Positions 1 through 6,285 of a stretch of 17,312 nucleotides of DNA are shown piece after piece (position 1 is the first letter of the stretch; the number at the start of each line of letters is the position of its first letter). A program made the translations under genes and the position numbers. Location: assembly GCA_017476705.1 (NCBI GenBank), contig JAFUZI010000032.1, positions 1 to 17,312 of the forward strand. The letters are read 5' to 3'. The DNA is from Bacilli bacterium. GTDB taxonomy: Bacteria > Bacillota_I > Bacilli_A > RF39 > UBA660. The notes under the pieces were generated by a model that was not told the origin of the DNA, did no database searches, and was given only the letters and a program-made list of their open reading frames with translations.

Positions 1-1
1 A

Positions 2-706
2 TTAGAAGATAAAGTTAAATCATTAGGTCAAGAATTAGAAGAAGAAAAATCTACTGGATTAAGTATTGCTGAAGAAATAAAATCACAAAAAGAAATAATT
101 GAGATGTATCAAAGCAGAGGATGTAAAGATAATGAAGATATTAAATCATGTGGAAGAAGCTTACTTCCTGCTGGTACAGCTTTTTATCGTCCAACAGATT
201 ATGGTAGAGTTACAAGTGAATTTGGTTATAGAGCTTTATTAAATGGATGGCATGAAGGACTTGACGTAGGTGTATCAACTGGTACAAAAGTATATTCAGT
301 TGGAATTGGACTTGTAGCTGATGTTTATTATAAAAAAAGCTGTGGTGGTAATATGGTTGTAATACATCATAAAATTAATAATAAAACATATACATCAGTT
401 TATGCCCATTTATCTTCAATAAACGTACAAAAAGGAGAAATGGTTACAAAAAATTCAGTGGTAGGATATTCTGGTGGAGGAGCAAGTACACAAGCATATA
501 ATCCATGTACTAAGCAATATGGACCAGGATGGGATACATGTTCTTGCGCTGAACACCTTCATTTAACTGTCGCTGAAGGACAATATGGTATTGATTATAC
601 TAACTGGTCATATCAATTAAATAAAGTGTATGCGAGAGATCCAAGAAGCTTAATTAACTTTCCATCAGGAAGTAGAGCATGGAATGATCGTTTATCTGCA
701 TATTAA
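2..706 (+). CDS. M23-family peptidoglycan endopeptidase, C-terminal part (5' end outside window)
   Basis: The frame is open from base 2 and runs 234 codons to TAA, so the first ATG at 104 is internal and the true start lies upstream. The first ~35 visible residues are charged and helical, like the coiled coil that precedes the catalytic domain in many exported M23 hydrolases. The catalytic domain follows, with the zinc-site pattern H-x3-D in GWHEGLDVG (visible residues 84 and 88), the central AHLSS histidine and the HLH motif (185-187). The family cleaves peptide cross-bridges of peptidoglycan outside the membrane; substrate specificity cannot be read here. Six cysteines, including a CSC, are unusual for an AT-rich Firmicute and fit an oxidised extracellular fold, though that is inference. 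A strong terminator follows directly. The family call is secure; the full architecture is unknown. Confidence 0.9.
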   Translation, partial: LEDKVKSLGQELEEEKSTGLSIAEEIKSQKEIIEMYQSRGCKDNEDIKSCGRSLLPAGTAFYRPTDYGRVTSEFGYRALLNGWHEGLDVGVSTGTKVYSVGIGLVADVYYKKSCGGNMVVIHHKINNKTYTSVYAHLSSINVQKGEMVTKNSVVGYSGGGASTQAYNPCTKQYGPGWDTCSCAEHLHLTVAEGQYGIDYTNWSYQLNKVYARDPRSLINFPSGSRAWNDRLSAY

Positions 707-736
707 ACATAAAAGATTAATCTTTTATGTTTTTTT
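705..736 (+). terminator. Rho-independent terminator of the M23 gene
   Basis: A perfect 14-base inverted repeat (705-718 with 719-732) ends in a run of T. The stem begins within the TAA stop codon of the M23 gene. There is effectively no spacer between the arms, so the real loop must open the central AATT pairs. Confidence 0.85.
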
Positions 737-737
737 G

Positions 738-767
738 ACAAATTATTTAAAATAGTAATTGTACAAT
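738..767 (+). promoter_or_regulatory. Putative mother-cell (SigE-like) promoter of the cse60-like gene
   Basis: TGTACAAT at 760-767 matches 6 of 8 positions of the SigE -10 consensus CATACAAT. A loose -35 (ACAAATT, 738-744) lies 15 bases upstream. The box ends 6 bases before the ATG at 774, so transcription would start at or next to the start codon. A TTGACA at 735-740 is too far (21 bases) from TACAAT to make a standard SigA pair. The assignment rests on the match and on cse60 being a mother-cell gene in Bacillus subtilis. Confidence 0.4.
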
Positions 768-773
768 TATTAT

Positions 774-953
774 ATGAAAGTTAAATTATTTGATGAGGAA
801 AGTGAATTAGATTTAGAAGAAGATATAAATAAGTTTATAATAGATAAAGAAATTATTGATATAAAATATAATGTTGCATTATCTATTTTTTCTGATGAAC
901 AAATCTATTCATTTTCAGCCATGATTATTTATATGAAAAAAGATGACAATTAA
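774..953 (+). CDS. cse60: Cse60-like sporulation protein
   Basis: A small acidic protein of 59 residues. The opening MKVKLFDEE, the middle VALSIFSDEQIY and the ending CF/SFSAMIIY are the conserved pattern of Cse60, a ~60-residue sporulation protein of unknown function made in the Bacillus mother cell under SigE. An upstream TTG at 759 would add five residues, but it lies in the probable promoter; the family begins at the MKVKLFD methionine, so 774 is chosen. There is no Shine-Dalgarno sequence before this ATG. The gene stands alone, terminates within its own hairpin and converges on the minus-strand gene next door. The identification is from remembered family pattern, not a search. Confidence 0.8.
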   Translation: MKVKLFDEESELDLEEDINKFIIDKEIIDIKYNVALSIFSDEQIYSFSAMIIYMKKDDN

Positions 954-963
954 GTCATCTTTT
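938..963. terminator. Terminator between convergent genes
   Basis: A 10-base-pair stem (938-947 with 954-963) encloses a 6-base loop AATTAA, which contains the TAA stop of the cse60-like gene. The minus-strand gene's stop (962-964) touches the other arm. T runs on either side are short, about four on the plus strand and five on the minus, so it may act in both directions but only moderately well. Confidence 0.65.
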
Positions 964-1270
964 AATAATTAAATTTTTTTATAAAATAAATATACTTTTT
1001 CTTTTTTTTAATTTTTTTAAGTTCCTTAATAGCAGTTTTTTCTTTCTTTTCATATTCTTTTGCTTGTGCTTTAAGTTTATCAATATAATTATTTATGTCT
1101 TTATCAATATTATCTAAAAATGCTGATGCAATATCAATTTCATCATAACAATCAACTACAGCATCATGAATTTTTTTAATATTATTATTTGTTTTTTCTT
1201 CTAATTTTAAAATATTTTTTTCCGCACTATAAATAGCGTCTGGATTAATTGAAATAATTTTTATGCTCAT
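962..1270 (-). CDS. Unknown 102-residue helical protein with lysine-rich tail
   Basis: I do not recognise this protein. The start at 1270 is chosen because AGGTGA (1275-1280) lies just upstream of its ATG; a longer reading to 1318 would run through the promoter. It appears almost wholly helical: an N-terminal helix around INPDAIYSAEKNILKLEE, a turn near VDCYDEIDIASAF, then a long charged helix ending in a run of lysines and an aromatic tail (YIYFIKKFNY). There is no signal peptide or clear membrane helix. The helix-turn-helix outline and length recall WXG100-type secreted proteins, but the W-x-G signature is absent, so that is only a thought. It has its own near-perfect SigA promoter and faces away from clpC. 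Confidence 0.65.
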   Translation of the reverse strand: MSIKIISINPDAIYSAEKNILKLEEKTNNNIKKIHDAVVDCYDEIDIASAFLDNIDKDINNYIDKLKAQAKEYEKKEKTAIKELKKIKKKKKYIYFIKKFNY

Positions 1271-1288
1271 TTTTTCACCTGTAAGACA

Positions 1289-1318
1289 ATTATAATTTAA
1301 TTCTATATATTTTGTCAA
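1289..1318 (-). promoter_or_regulatory. Consensus SigA promoter of the 102-residue protein
   Basis: On the minus strand TTGACA (1318-1313) and TATAAT (1294-1289) are both exact consensus hexamers separated by 18 bases. The expected start of transcription is about 1282, giving a leader of roughly a dozen bases that carries the AGGTGA ribosome site. This is the best-looking vegetative promoter in the window. Confidence 0.8.
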
Positions 1319-1361
1319 ATTTTTTTGATGTTTATTTTATTATTAATGATTAAATATATCA

Positions 1362-1379
1362 TATAATAATAGTGGTGAT
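1362..1379 (+). promoter_or_regulatory. -10 box and adjoining ribosome site of clpC
   Basis: TATAAT (1362-1367) is followed six bases later by GGTGAT (1374-1379) and then ATG at 1383. No convincing -35 hexamer is placed at 16-18 bases. If this box is used, the transcript would begin at the Shine-Dalgarno itself. No CtsR-type tandem heptamer repeat (the usual clpC operator) was recognised here. Confidence 0.5.
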
Positions 1380-1382
1380 AAT

Positions 1383-3662
1383 ATGTTTAGTAATTTTGAT
1401 GAAGAGGCAAGAAAAATTATAGTTACTGCAAAAGCAGAAATGAAGAGTTTAAAGCATCCATATGTTGGTAGTGAACATTTATTGCTTGCTATATTAAAAG
1501 GAAATAATAGTGTTGCAAAAAAACTAAAAGAGTTTAATTTAACTTATGATAGATTTAAAAGTGAACTCATTAAAATAGTTGGTGTTGGTACAATAGATAA
1601 TAATTTGTTTTTATTTACGCCACTTTTAAAAAGAGTTATAGAAGAAGCTACTTTAAATAGTAGAGAAGATGGTGTTTCTGTTAGTGTTGAATATTTATTT
1701 AAGGCTTTATTAGAAGAAGGCGAAGGAATTGGTATACGTATTATTCTTTCTATGGATATTGAACTAGATGATCTTGAGTCATTATTTACATTTATTGATA
1801 AGAAAAAGGGTGATAATCATCTTCTTTTAGATGAACTTGGTGTTGATATAACTGAAAAAGCTATAAGAAATGAACTAGATCCTGTTGTTGGAAGAGATAT
1901 AGAGATAAATAGAATTCTTGAAATATTATCAAGAAGATGTAAGAATAATCCTATATTAATTGGTGAGGCTGGTGTTGGTAAAACTGCTATAGTTGAAGAG
2001 TTAAGTAGAATGATATCAAGTGATAGAGTCCCATTTAATTTAAGAAATAAAAGGATTATAAGTCTTGATATGGCAAGCTTGGTAGCTGGCACAAAATATA
2101 GAGGAGAATTTGAGGATAAAATAAAAAAAGTATTAAAAGAAGTTGAAGATAATAAAGATATTATTCTTTTTATAGATGAGATACATACACTAGTTGGAGC
2201 AGGTGGAGCTGAGGGCGCAATTGATGCATCAAATATAATTAAGCCAGCGCTTGCAAGAGGCTCTTTAAGGTGCATTGGAGCAACTACTACACAAGAATAT
2301 AAGGAATTTATAGAACGTGATAGAGCTTTAGATAGAAGATTTCAAAAGGTGTTAATTGATGAGCCTGATTTAGAAAAAACAAAAAATATTTTAATTAATA
2401 TAAAAAAAATATATGAAGATTTTCATTCTGTTAGAATTAGTAATGAAGTAATTGATTTAATTGTTGATTTATCAAATAAATATATATATGATAGATGTAA
2501 TCCTGATAAGTCACTTGATATACTTGATGAAGTATGTGCTAGAGTTAGTATAACTGATAATAAGATTGCAAAAAAATATAAAAATCTTAAAGCTCAATAT
2601 AAAGATATTTTATTAAAAAAAGAAGAGTCAATTAATAATAATGATTTTGAGTGTGCTACTCTTTATAAAGAAAAAGAAAATATAATTACTGATAAAATAA
2701 ATAATTTAGAGCTTAGTTTGTATAAAACTGAATATAGGAAAGTTAAAAATGTTGATGTTTATAAGGTTATTTCAGATAAAGCAGGAATACCTATAGATGA
2801 AATTTCAATTGGCAATAAAAAAATGCTTGATAGATTTGATAATTTAAAAGAATATATAATTGGTCAAGATGATGTAGTAGAACAAGTTATAAAGCAAATA
2901 AAGAAACAAAAACTCGGATTTAATGATACAAAAGTTAGTTCTTATCTTTTTGTTGGACCAAGTGGGGTTGGTAAGACTATGCTTGCTAAAAAGCTTGCAA
3001 GTATTTTAACTAAGAATATAATCAAACTTGACATGACTGAATATAGCGAAGCACACTCTATTAGTAAAATAATAGGTGCTCCACCAGGATATATAGGATA
3101 TGATAGCTATACGAATATTTTAGAATCTATTAGAACAAATCCATATTCAGTTTTAATATTAGATGAAATAGATAAAGCTCATCCCGATATAATAAATTTG
3201 TTTTTTAATATTTTGGATGAAGGAAAGATAAAGGATTCAAAAGGAAGAATAGTTAGATTTGATAATGTTACAATTATAATGACTTCTAATGTTGGATTTA
3301 ATAATATACAAGTTGGATTTAAAAATGATAAAAAAAGAGATAGTAATTTAAAAGAAAGCTTTAGTATTCCGTTTTTAAATAGAATAGATAATGTTTTAGT
3401 TTTTAATTATATAGATGATTCATATATTAAAAAAATAATAAAGCTTAAAATTAATGAATTAATTAGTAAATATCATAATTACAATATATCTATAAGTGAT
3501 GAAGTTGTTGAAGAAATTAAAGAATTGTCAAATTATAAAGAATTTGGAGCTAGAAGGATAGATAAAATTATTAAAGATAAATTGGTTAATAGAATTATAG
3601 ATAATATTATTGAGGGAGAAAAAAATATAAATATTTGTTCATTAATAAAAAAGACTGTATAG
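1383..3662 (+). CDS. clpC: ATP-dependent protein unfoldase ClpC
   Basis: A two-ring AAA+ (Hsp100) unfoldase that feeds substrates to the ClpP protease in the cytoplasm. Order of parts: Clp N-domain (about 1-140); first AAA with Walker A GEAGVGKT (194-201) and Walker B ending D265-E266; a short middle domain with a UVR-like stretch (about 412-435, DFECATLYKEKE), which marks ClpC rather than ClpB; second AAA with GPSGVGKT (525-532), Walker B D594 and the family motif GAPPGYIGY; and a VGF tripeptide (644-646), the ClpP-docking loop of ClpC. At 759 residues it is somewhat shorter than the ~810 of B. subtilis ClpC. ctsR, mcsA and mcsB, which often accompany clpC, are not adjacent, so adaptor use and control may differ. 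The stop codon lies in its terminator. Confidence 0.93.
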   Translation: MFSNFDEEARKIIVTAKAEMKSLKHPYVGSEHLLLAILKGNNSVAKKLKEFNLTYDRFKSELIKIVGVGTIDNNLFLFTPLLKRVIEEATLNSREDGVSVSVEYLFKALLEEGEGIGIRIILSMDIELDDLESLFTFIDKKKGDNHLLLDELGVDITEKAIRNELDPVVGRDIEINRILEILSRRCKNNPILIGEAGVGKTAIVEELSRMISSDRVPFNLRNKRIISLDMASLVAGTKYRGEFEDKIKKVLKEVEDNKDIILFIDEIHTLVGAGGAEGAIDASNIIKPALARGSLRCIGATTTQEYKEFIERDRALDRRFQKVLIDEPDLEKTKNILINIKKIYEDFHSVRISNEVIDLIVDLSNKYIYDRCNPDKSLDILDEVCARVSITDNKIAKKYKNLKAQYKDILLKKEESINNNDFECATLYKEKENIITDKINNLELSLYKTEYRKVKNVDVYKVISDKAGIPIDEISIGNKKMLDRFDNLKEYIIGQDDVVEQVIKQIKKQKLGFNDTKVSSYLFVGPSGVGKTMLAKKLASILTKNIIKLDMTEYSEAHSISKIIGAPPGYIGYDSYTNILESIRTNPYSVLILDEIDKAHPDIINLFFNILDEGKIKDSKGRIVRFDNVTIIMTSNVGFNNIQVGFKNDKKRDSNLKESFSIPFLNRIDNVLVFNYIDDSYIKKIIKLKINELISKYHNYNISISDEVVEEIKELSNYKEFGARRIDKIIKDKLVNRIIDNIIEGEKNINICSLIKKTV

Positions 3663-3672
3663 TCTTTTTTTT
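3647..3672 (+). terminator. Terminator of clpC
   Basis: A 10-base-pair stem (3647-3656 with 3661-3670) with loop GTAT is followed by more T. The last codons of clpC form the 5' arm and the TAG stop (3660-3662) spans the loop and the 3' arm. Confidence 0.8.
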
Positions 3673-3681
3673 GAAAAGTAA

Positions 3682-3710
3682 TTGTAAATTAAATGTAAAA
3701 GATGTATAAT
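3682..3710 (+). promoter_or_regulatory. SigA promoter of the 169-residue protein
   Basis: TTGTAA (3682-3687) and TATAAT (3705-3710) are separated by 17 bases, with TG just before the -10. A strong ribosome site AAGGAGG (3722-3728) follows. Confidence 0.7.
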
Positions 3711-3733
3711 AAATAAAGAATAAGGAGGCGGCT

Positions 3734-4243
3734 ATGTTAGATTTCTATGAGACAATTTTAAACACAGAAAAATGGGATCCTAAGAAAGTCATCTCTATAT
3801 TGGACAGAATTATTAAATTAGAGATTTTGGAAGAGTCTGAGGATAAGTATGTAGATGATATTTATAATAAATTAATTGATTTAGGATTTAATGTAATAAA
3901 AATAAATATGAATGAGTTATATAAAGAGATGAGAGATTATTCATTTTTACTTTTAAGTTATCAGGATATGGATGGTAAATTTAATTATATTTTAATAGAT
4001 TCATTATTTAATAAATTTGTAAAAAAAGATGGCGAGTCACCACTTTACTTTCAAGGTTGGCCATCTGAAATGCTTCAAAACACTAATCCATTTCTTTTAA
4101 AAAATTTAGAAAATGATAAATATAGTTATGTTGATGATAATTCAATACAAGATTATTTAAGAAGTTTTACAGATAAACAAGTAAAAATAAGCTTGGAAAG
4201 TTTAATAAGTGGTAGTTATAAAGATAGAAGAAGACGTTTTTAG
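3734..4243 (+). CDS. Unknown 169-residue cytoplasmic protein
   Basis: I do not recognise this protein. The start is fixed by AAGGAGG five bases upstream. It has no signal peptide or membrane segment. The N-terminal ~50 residues look helical and acidic; the middle alternates hydrophobic strands (FLLLSYQDMDGKFNYILID) with a tryptophan-containing loop around QGWPSEML; the C-terminus is basic (KDRRRRF). The strand 'FNYILIDSLFNKF' faintly resembles the end of the catalytic region of transglutaminase-like proteases, but a catalytic Cys-His-Asp set cannot be traced: the protein contains no cysteine and no histidine. It is transcribed from its own promoter, and the next promoter begins two bases after its stop, so it is probably a single-gene unit. 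Confidence 0.75.
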   Translation: MLDFYETILNTEKWDPKKVISILDRIIKLEILEESEDKYVDDIYNKLIDLGFNVIKINMNELYKEMRDYSFLLLSYQDMDGKFNYILIDSLFNKFVKKDGESPLYFQGWPSEMLQNTNPFLLKNLENDKYSYVDDNSIQDYLRSFTDKQVKISLESLISGSYKDRRRRF

Positions 4244-4244
4244 C

Positions 4245-4273
4245 TTGTTTTAGAGTTTATTATGTGTTATACT
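4245..4273 (+). promoter_or_regulatory. SigA promoter of the T-box/pheST operon
   Basis: TTGTTT (4245-4250) and TATACT (4268-4273) are 17 bases apart. The predicted start near 4280 gives a leader of just over 200 bases up to the terminator, the usual size for a T-box. Confidence 0.7.
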
Positions 4274-4279
4274 AATGAT

Positions 4280-4493
4280 GTTTTTAAAAGCGATGACGAA
4301 AGAGTAGTAATAAAATTAATTATTAAAAGAGAGCTAGTGGCTGGTGTGAACTAGTAATAATATTTTATGAATTCACTTTCCGAGTTATACTAATCATATA
4401 CGGTAACGCGTTATAGTTTTTGAGGTAATATTTATTACGAATTAAGGTGGTACCACGTAAAATCACGTCCTTATATGGATTGTGATTTTTTTT
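4280..4493 (+). ncRNA. Phe-specific T-box riboswitch leader
   Basis: The conserved T-box sequence AAGGTGGTACCACG is at 4444-4457. It can form the antiterminator with ACG/CGT and AAGG/CCTT pairing (4444-4473), with UGGU exposed to pair with the ACCA end of uncharged tRNA. The competing terminator uses 4459-4466 with 4482-4489 plus a T run. In Stem I, GAGAGCTAGT begins the distal arm (near 4331), and the specifier is TTC at 4372-4374 in the context GAA-TTC-AC, reading phenylalanine. When uncharged tRNA-Phe accumulates, the leader should antiterminate and raise expression of the hydrolase, pheS and pheT. The leader start is inferred from the promoter. Confidence 0.93.
4459..4493 (+). terminator. 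Regulated terminator of the T-box leader
   Basis: AAAATCAC (4459-4466) pairs with GTGATTTT (4482-4489), extended inward by GTCC/GGAT, followed by a T run. It shares CGTCCTT with the antiterminator, so the two folds exclude each other. Confidence 0.85.
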
Positions 4494-4504
4494 ATGGAGG
4501 AATT

Positions 4505-5218
4505 ATGAGAGCAGTATTATTTATTCATGGCCTTTCTGCTAAAGAGGAAGACAATAAGTATTTTATTGATAGGATGAGGCAATTTAGAAATATAGATATT
4601 TATTCATTTACTTTGCCAGGTCATAGTAATGATAAAGTTAGTCGTGTAAAATACTCAAGTTGGATAGAAAAGTCTGAAGAGGAGTTAAATAATATATTAA
4701 AAAAATATAAAAGCGTTACAATTGTTGCTCATAGTATGGGGTGTATTATTGCTACTAATTTAGCTGCGCGTTATAAACAAGTAAACAAATTGGTTTTAAT
4801 CTCTCCTGCATTCATCGCTGGTAATATAAAACAAAATAAAATTGACTTTAAAAACATAATATTTAAAAATGTAGACGAAGAGTTAGGTACTGGCTTTGAA
4901 GGATTTTTAACAAAGTTTATAACTGTTCCAAAAAGTGTATGGTTTGAGTATCGTAAAATGGCAAGAATTAATATGTCTAATATATCACGTATTACTTGTC
5001 CAACACTTATTATGTATGGAGATGCTGATAATTTAATATCTAAAAAATCAGTTGACTTTGTATATGATAATTTAACTTGTAAGAAAGATTTAGTTATTAT
5101 TAAAAGAGTTAGGCATCAAGTGTTTAAAAGCAGTAAAAAAGAGCGTATTACAAAATATATTTATAAATTTATAACATTTAATTTATTATATAAATTAGGA
5201 AAAAGTAAAACAATATAG
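4505..5218 (+). CDS. Alpha/beta-hydrolase fold protein (esterase/lipase-like)
   Basis: A 237-residue alpha/beta hydrolase with a complete apparent triad: nucleophile S77 in AHSMG, D173 in GDADNL and H204 in RVRHQVF, plus the oxyanion-side HG in FIHGLSA near the N-terminus. This is the general layout of serine esterases and monoacylglycerol-lipase/carboxylesterase relatives; the substrate cannot be told. There is no signal peptide, so it should act in the cytoplasm. The start is 4505, six bases after GGAGG (4496-4500); an ATG at 4475 is rejected because it lies in the T-box terminator. Its stop codon overlaps the pheS ribosome site (AGGAGG, 5217-5222), so the two are probably translationally coupled and under Phe T-box control. 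Confidence 0.88.
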   Translation: MRAVLFIHGLSAKEEDNKYFIDRMRQFRNIDIYSFTLPGHSNDKVSRVKYSSWIEKSEEELNNILKKYKSVTIVAHSMGCIIATNLAARYKQVNKLVLISPAFIAGNIKQNKIDFKNIIFKNVDEELGTGFEGFLTKFITVPKSVWFEYRKMARINMSNISRITCPTLIMYGDADNLISKKSVDFVYDNLTCKKDLVIIKRVRHQVFKSSKKERITKYIYKFITFNLLYKLGKSKTI

Positions 5219-5228
5219 GAGGTAATTT

Positions 5229-6284
5229 ATGAATAGTAATATAGAAAAAATGAATAGTTTAAAAAATGAAATAGAAGAAAAATTAAGTGGTGTAACTACA
5301 TCTAAAGAATTAAATGAACTAAAAGTTATTTATTTAAGTAAAAAAGGACCAATTGGTGAATTATCATCTTTAATGAAGGATTTATCAGTAGATGAAAAAA
5401 AAGAATTTGGTAAGGTTTTAAATGAATTTAAAGATAGTGTTAATAATCTATTTGATTCTAAAAAAGAAGAAATCGAAGCACTTGAACTTTCTAAAAAAAT
5501 AGAAGCTGAAAAAATTGATGTAACACTTCCATCAACTAAGATACCTATGGGATCACCTAATATTTTAGAGCGTGTTGTTGAGGATTTTGAAGAAGTATTT
5601 ATGTCAATGGGTTATGATGTTGTTGATGGCCCTGAAATAGAAGAGGACAAGTATAACTTTGAACTTTTAGGCTTACCTAAGGGACATCCTGCAAGAGATG
5701 CACAAGATACATTTTATGTAAAAGGTGATGAGCTATTAATGCGTTCTCATACATCTCCTGTACAAGCTCGTGTAATGACATCTAAAAATGGACAAGAACC
5801 AGTACGTGTAATTTGTCCTGGTAAAGCATATAGAAGAGATGATGATGATGCAACTCATTCACATCAATTCACACAAGTAGAAGGTTTAATTGTTGATAAA
5901 AATATCAAATTATCTGATTTAAAGGGAACTGTTACAGTTATTTGTAAACACTTATTTGGAAGTGACACTGTAACTCGTTTTAGACCAAGTTATTATCAAT
6001 TTACAGAGCCTTCTGTTGAGATGGATATTTCATGTTTTAACTGTAAAGGCAAAGGATGTAATATTTGTAAGAATACTGGATGGATTACAATTGGTGGTGC
6101 TGGTATAGTACACTATGATGTTTTAAAAGGATGTGGGTATGATCCTAATGTTTGGTCAGGATTCGCATTTGGATTTGGTGCTGAGAGATGTGCTATGCTT
6201 AAATATGGTATAAATGATATTAGAACATTCTATAATACTGATTTAAGAGAAACTAAAACCTTTGATAGAAGGGAGGAAAACTAA
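5229..6284 (+). CDS. pheS: Phenylalanine--tRNA ligase alpha subunit
   Basis: Catalytic subunit of the (alpha-beta)2 class II enzyme that charges tRNA-Phe in the cytoplasm. The N-terminal ~85 residues form the helical arm that grips tRNA. The class II core follows, with motif 2 (RVICPGKAYRRDDDDATHSHQF, roughly 193-213) and motif 3 (GFAFGFGAERCAMLKYGI, roughly 311-328). A Cys4 knuckle (C269, C272, C277, C280), typical of many bacterial PheS, sits between them. Its 351 residues match the family's usual ~340-350. The ribosome site AGGAGG overlaps the stop of the hydrolase, and pheT begins one base after its own stop, so this is the middle gene of the T-box operon. Confidence 0.97.
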   Translation: MNSNIEKMNSLKNEIEEKLSGVTTSKELNELKVIYLSKKGPIGELSSLMKDLSVDEKKEFGKVLNEFKDSVNNLFDSKKEEIEALELSKKIEAEKIDVTLPSTKIPMGSPNILERVVEDFEEVFMSMGYDVVDGPEIEEDKYNFELLGLPKGHPARDAQDTFYVKGDELLMRSHTSPVQARVMTSKNGQEPVRVICPGKAYRRDDDDATHSHQFTQVEGLIVDKNIKLSDLKGTVTVICKHLFGSDTVTRFRPSYYQFTEPSVEMDISCFNCKGKGCNICKNTGWITIGGAGIVHYDVLKGCGYDPNVWSGFAFGFGAERCAMLKYGINDIRTFYNTDLRETKTFDRREEN

Positions 6285-6285
6285 T

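Noticed and set aside
735..767. TTGACA with TACAAT as a SigA promoter of the cse60-like gene
   Set aside because: The spacing of 21 bases is too long; the SigE-like reading of the same -10 fits the gene better.
1817..2275. 152-codon open frame on the minus strand inside clpC
   Set aside because: It is the antisense shadow of the conserved first AAA domain, with low-complexity Ser/Ile/Leu composition and no ribosome site.
4475..4504. Upstream ATG extending the hydrolase by ten residues
   Set aside because: It lies in the T-box terminator hairpin and lacks a ribosome site; ATG 4505 has GGAGG and starts at the conserved strand before HG.
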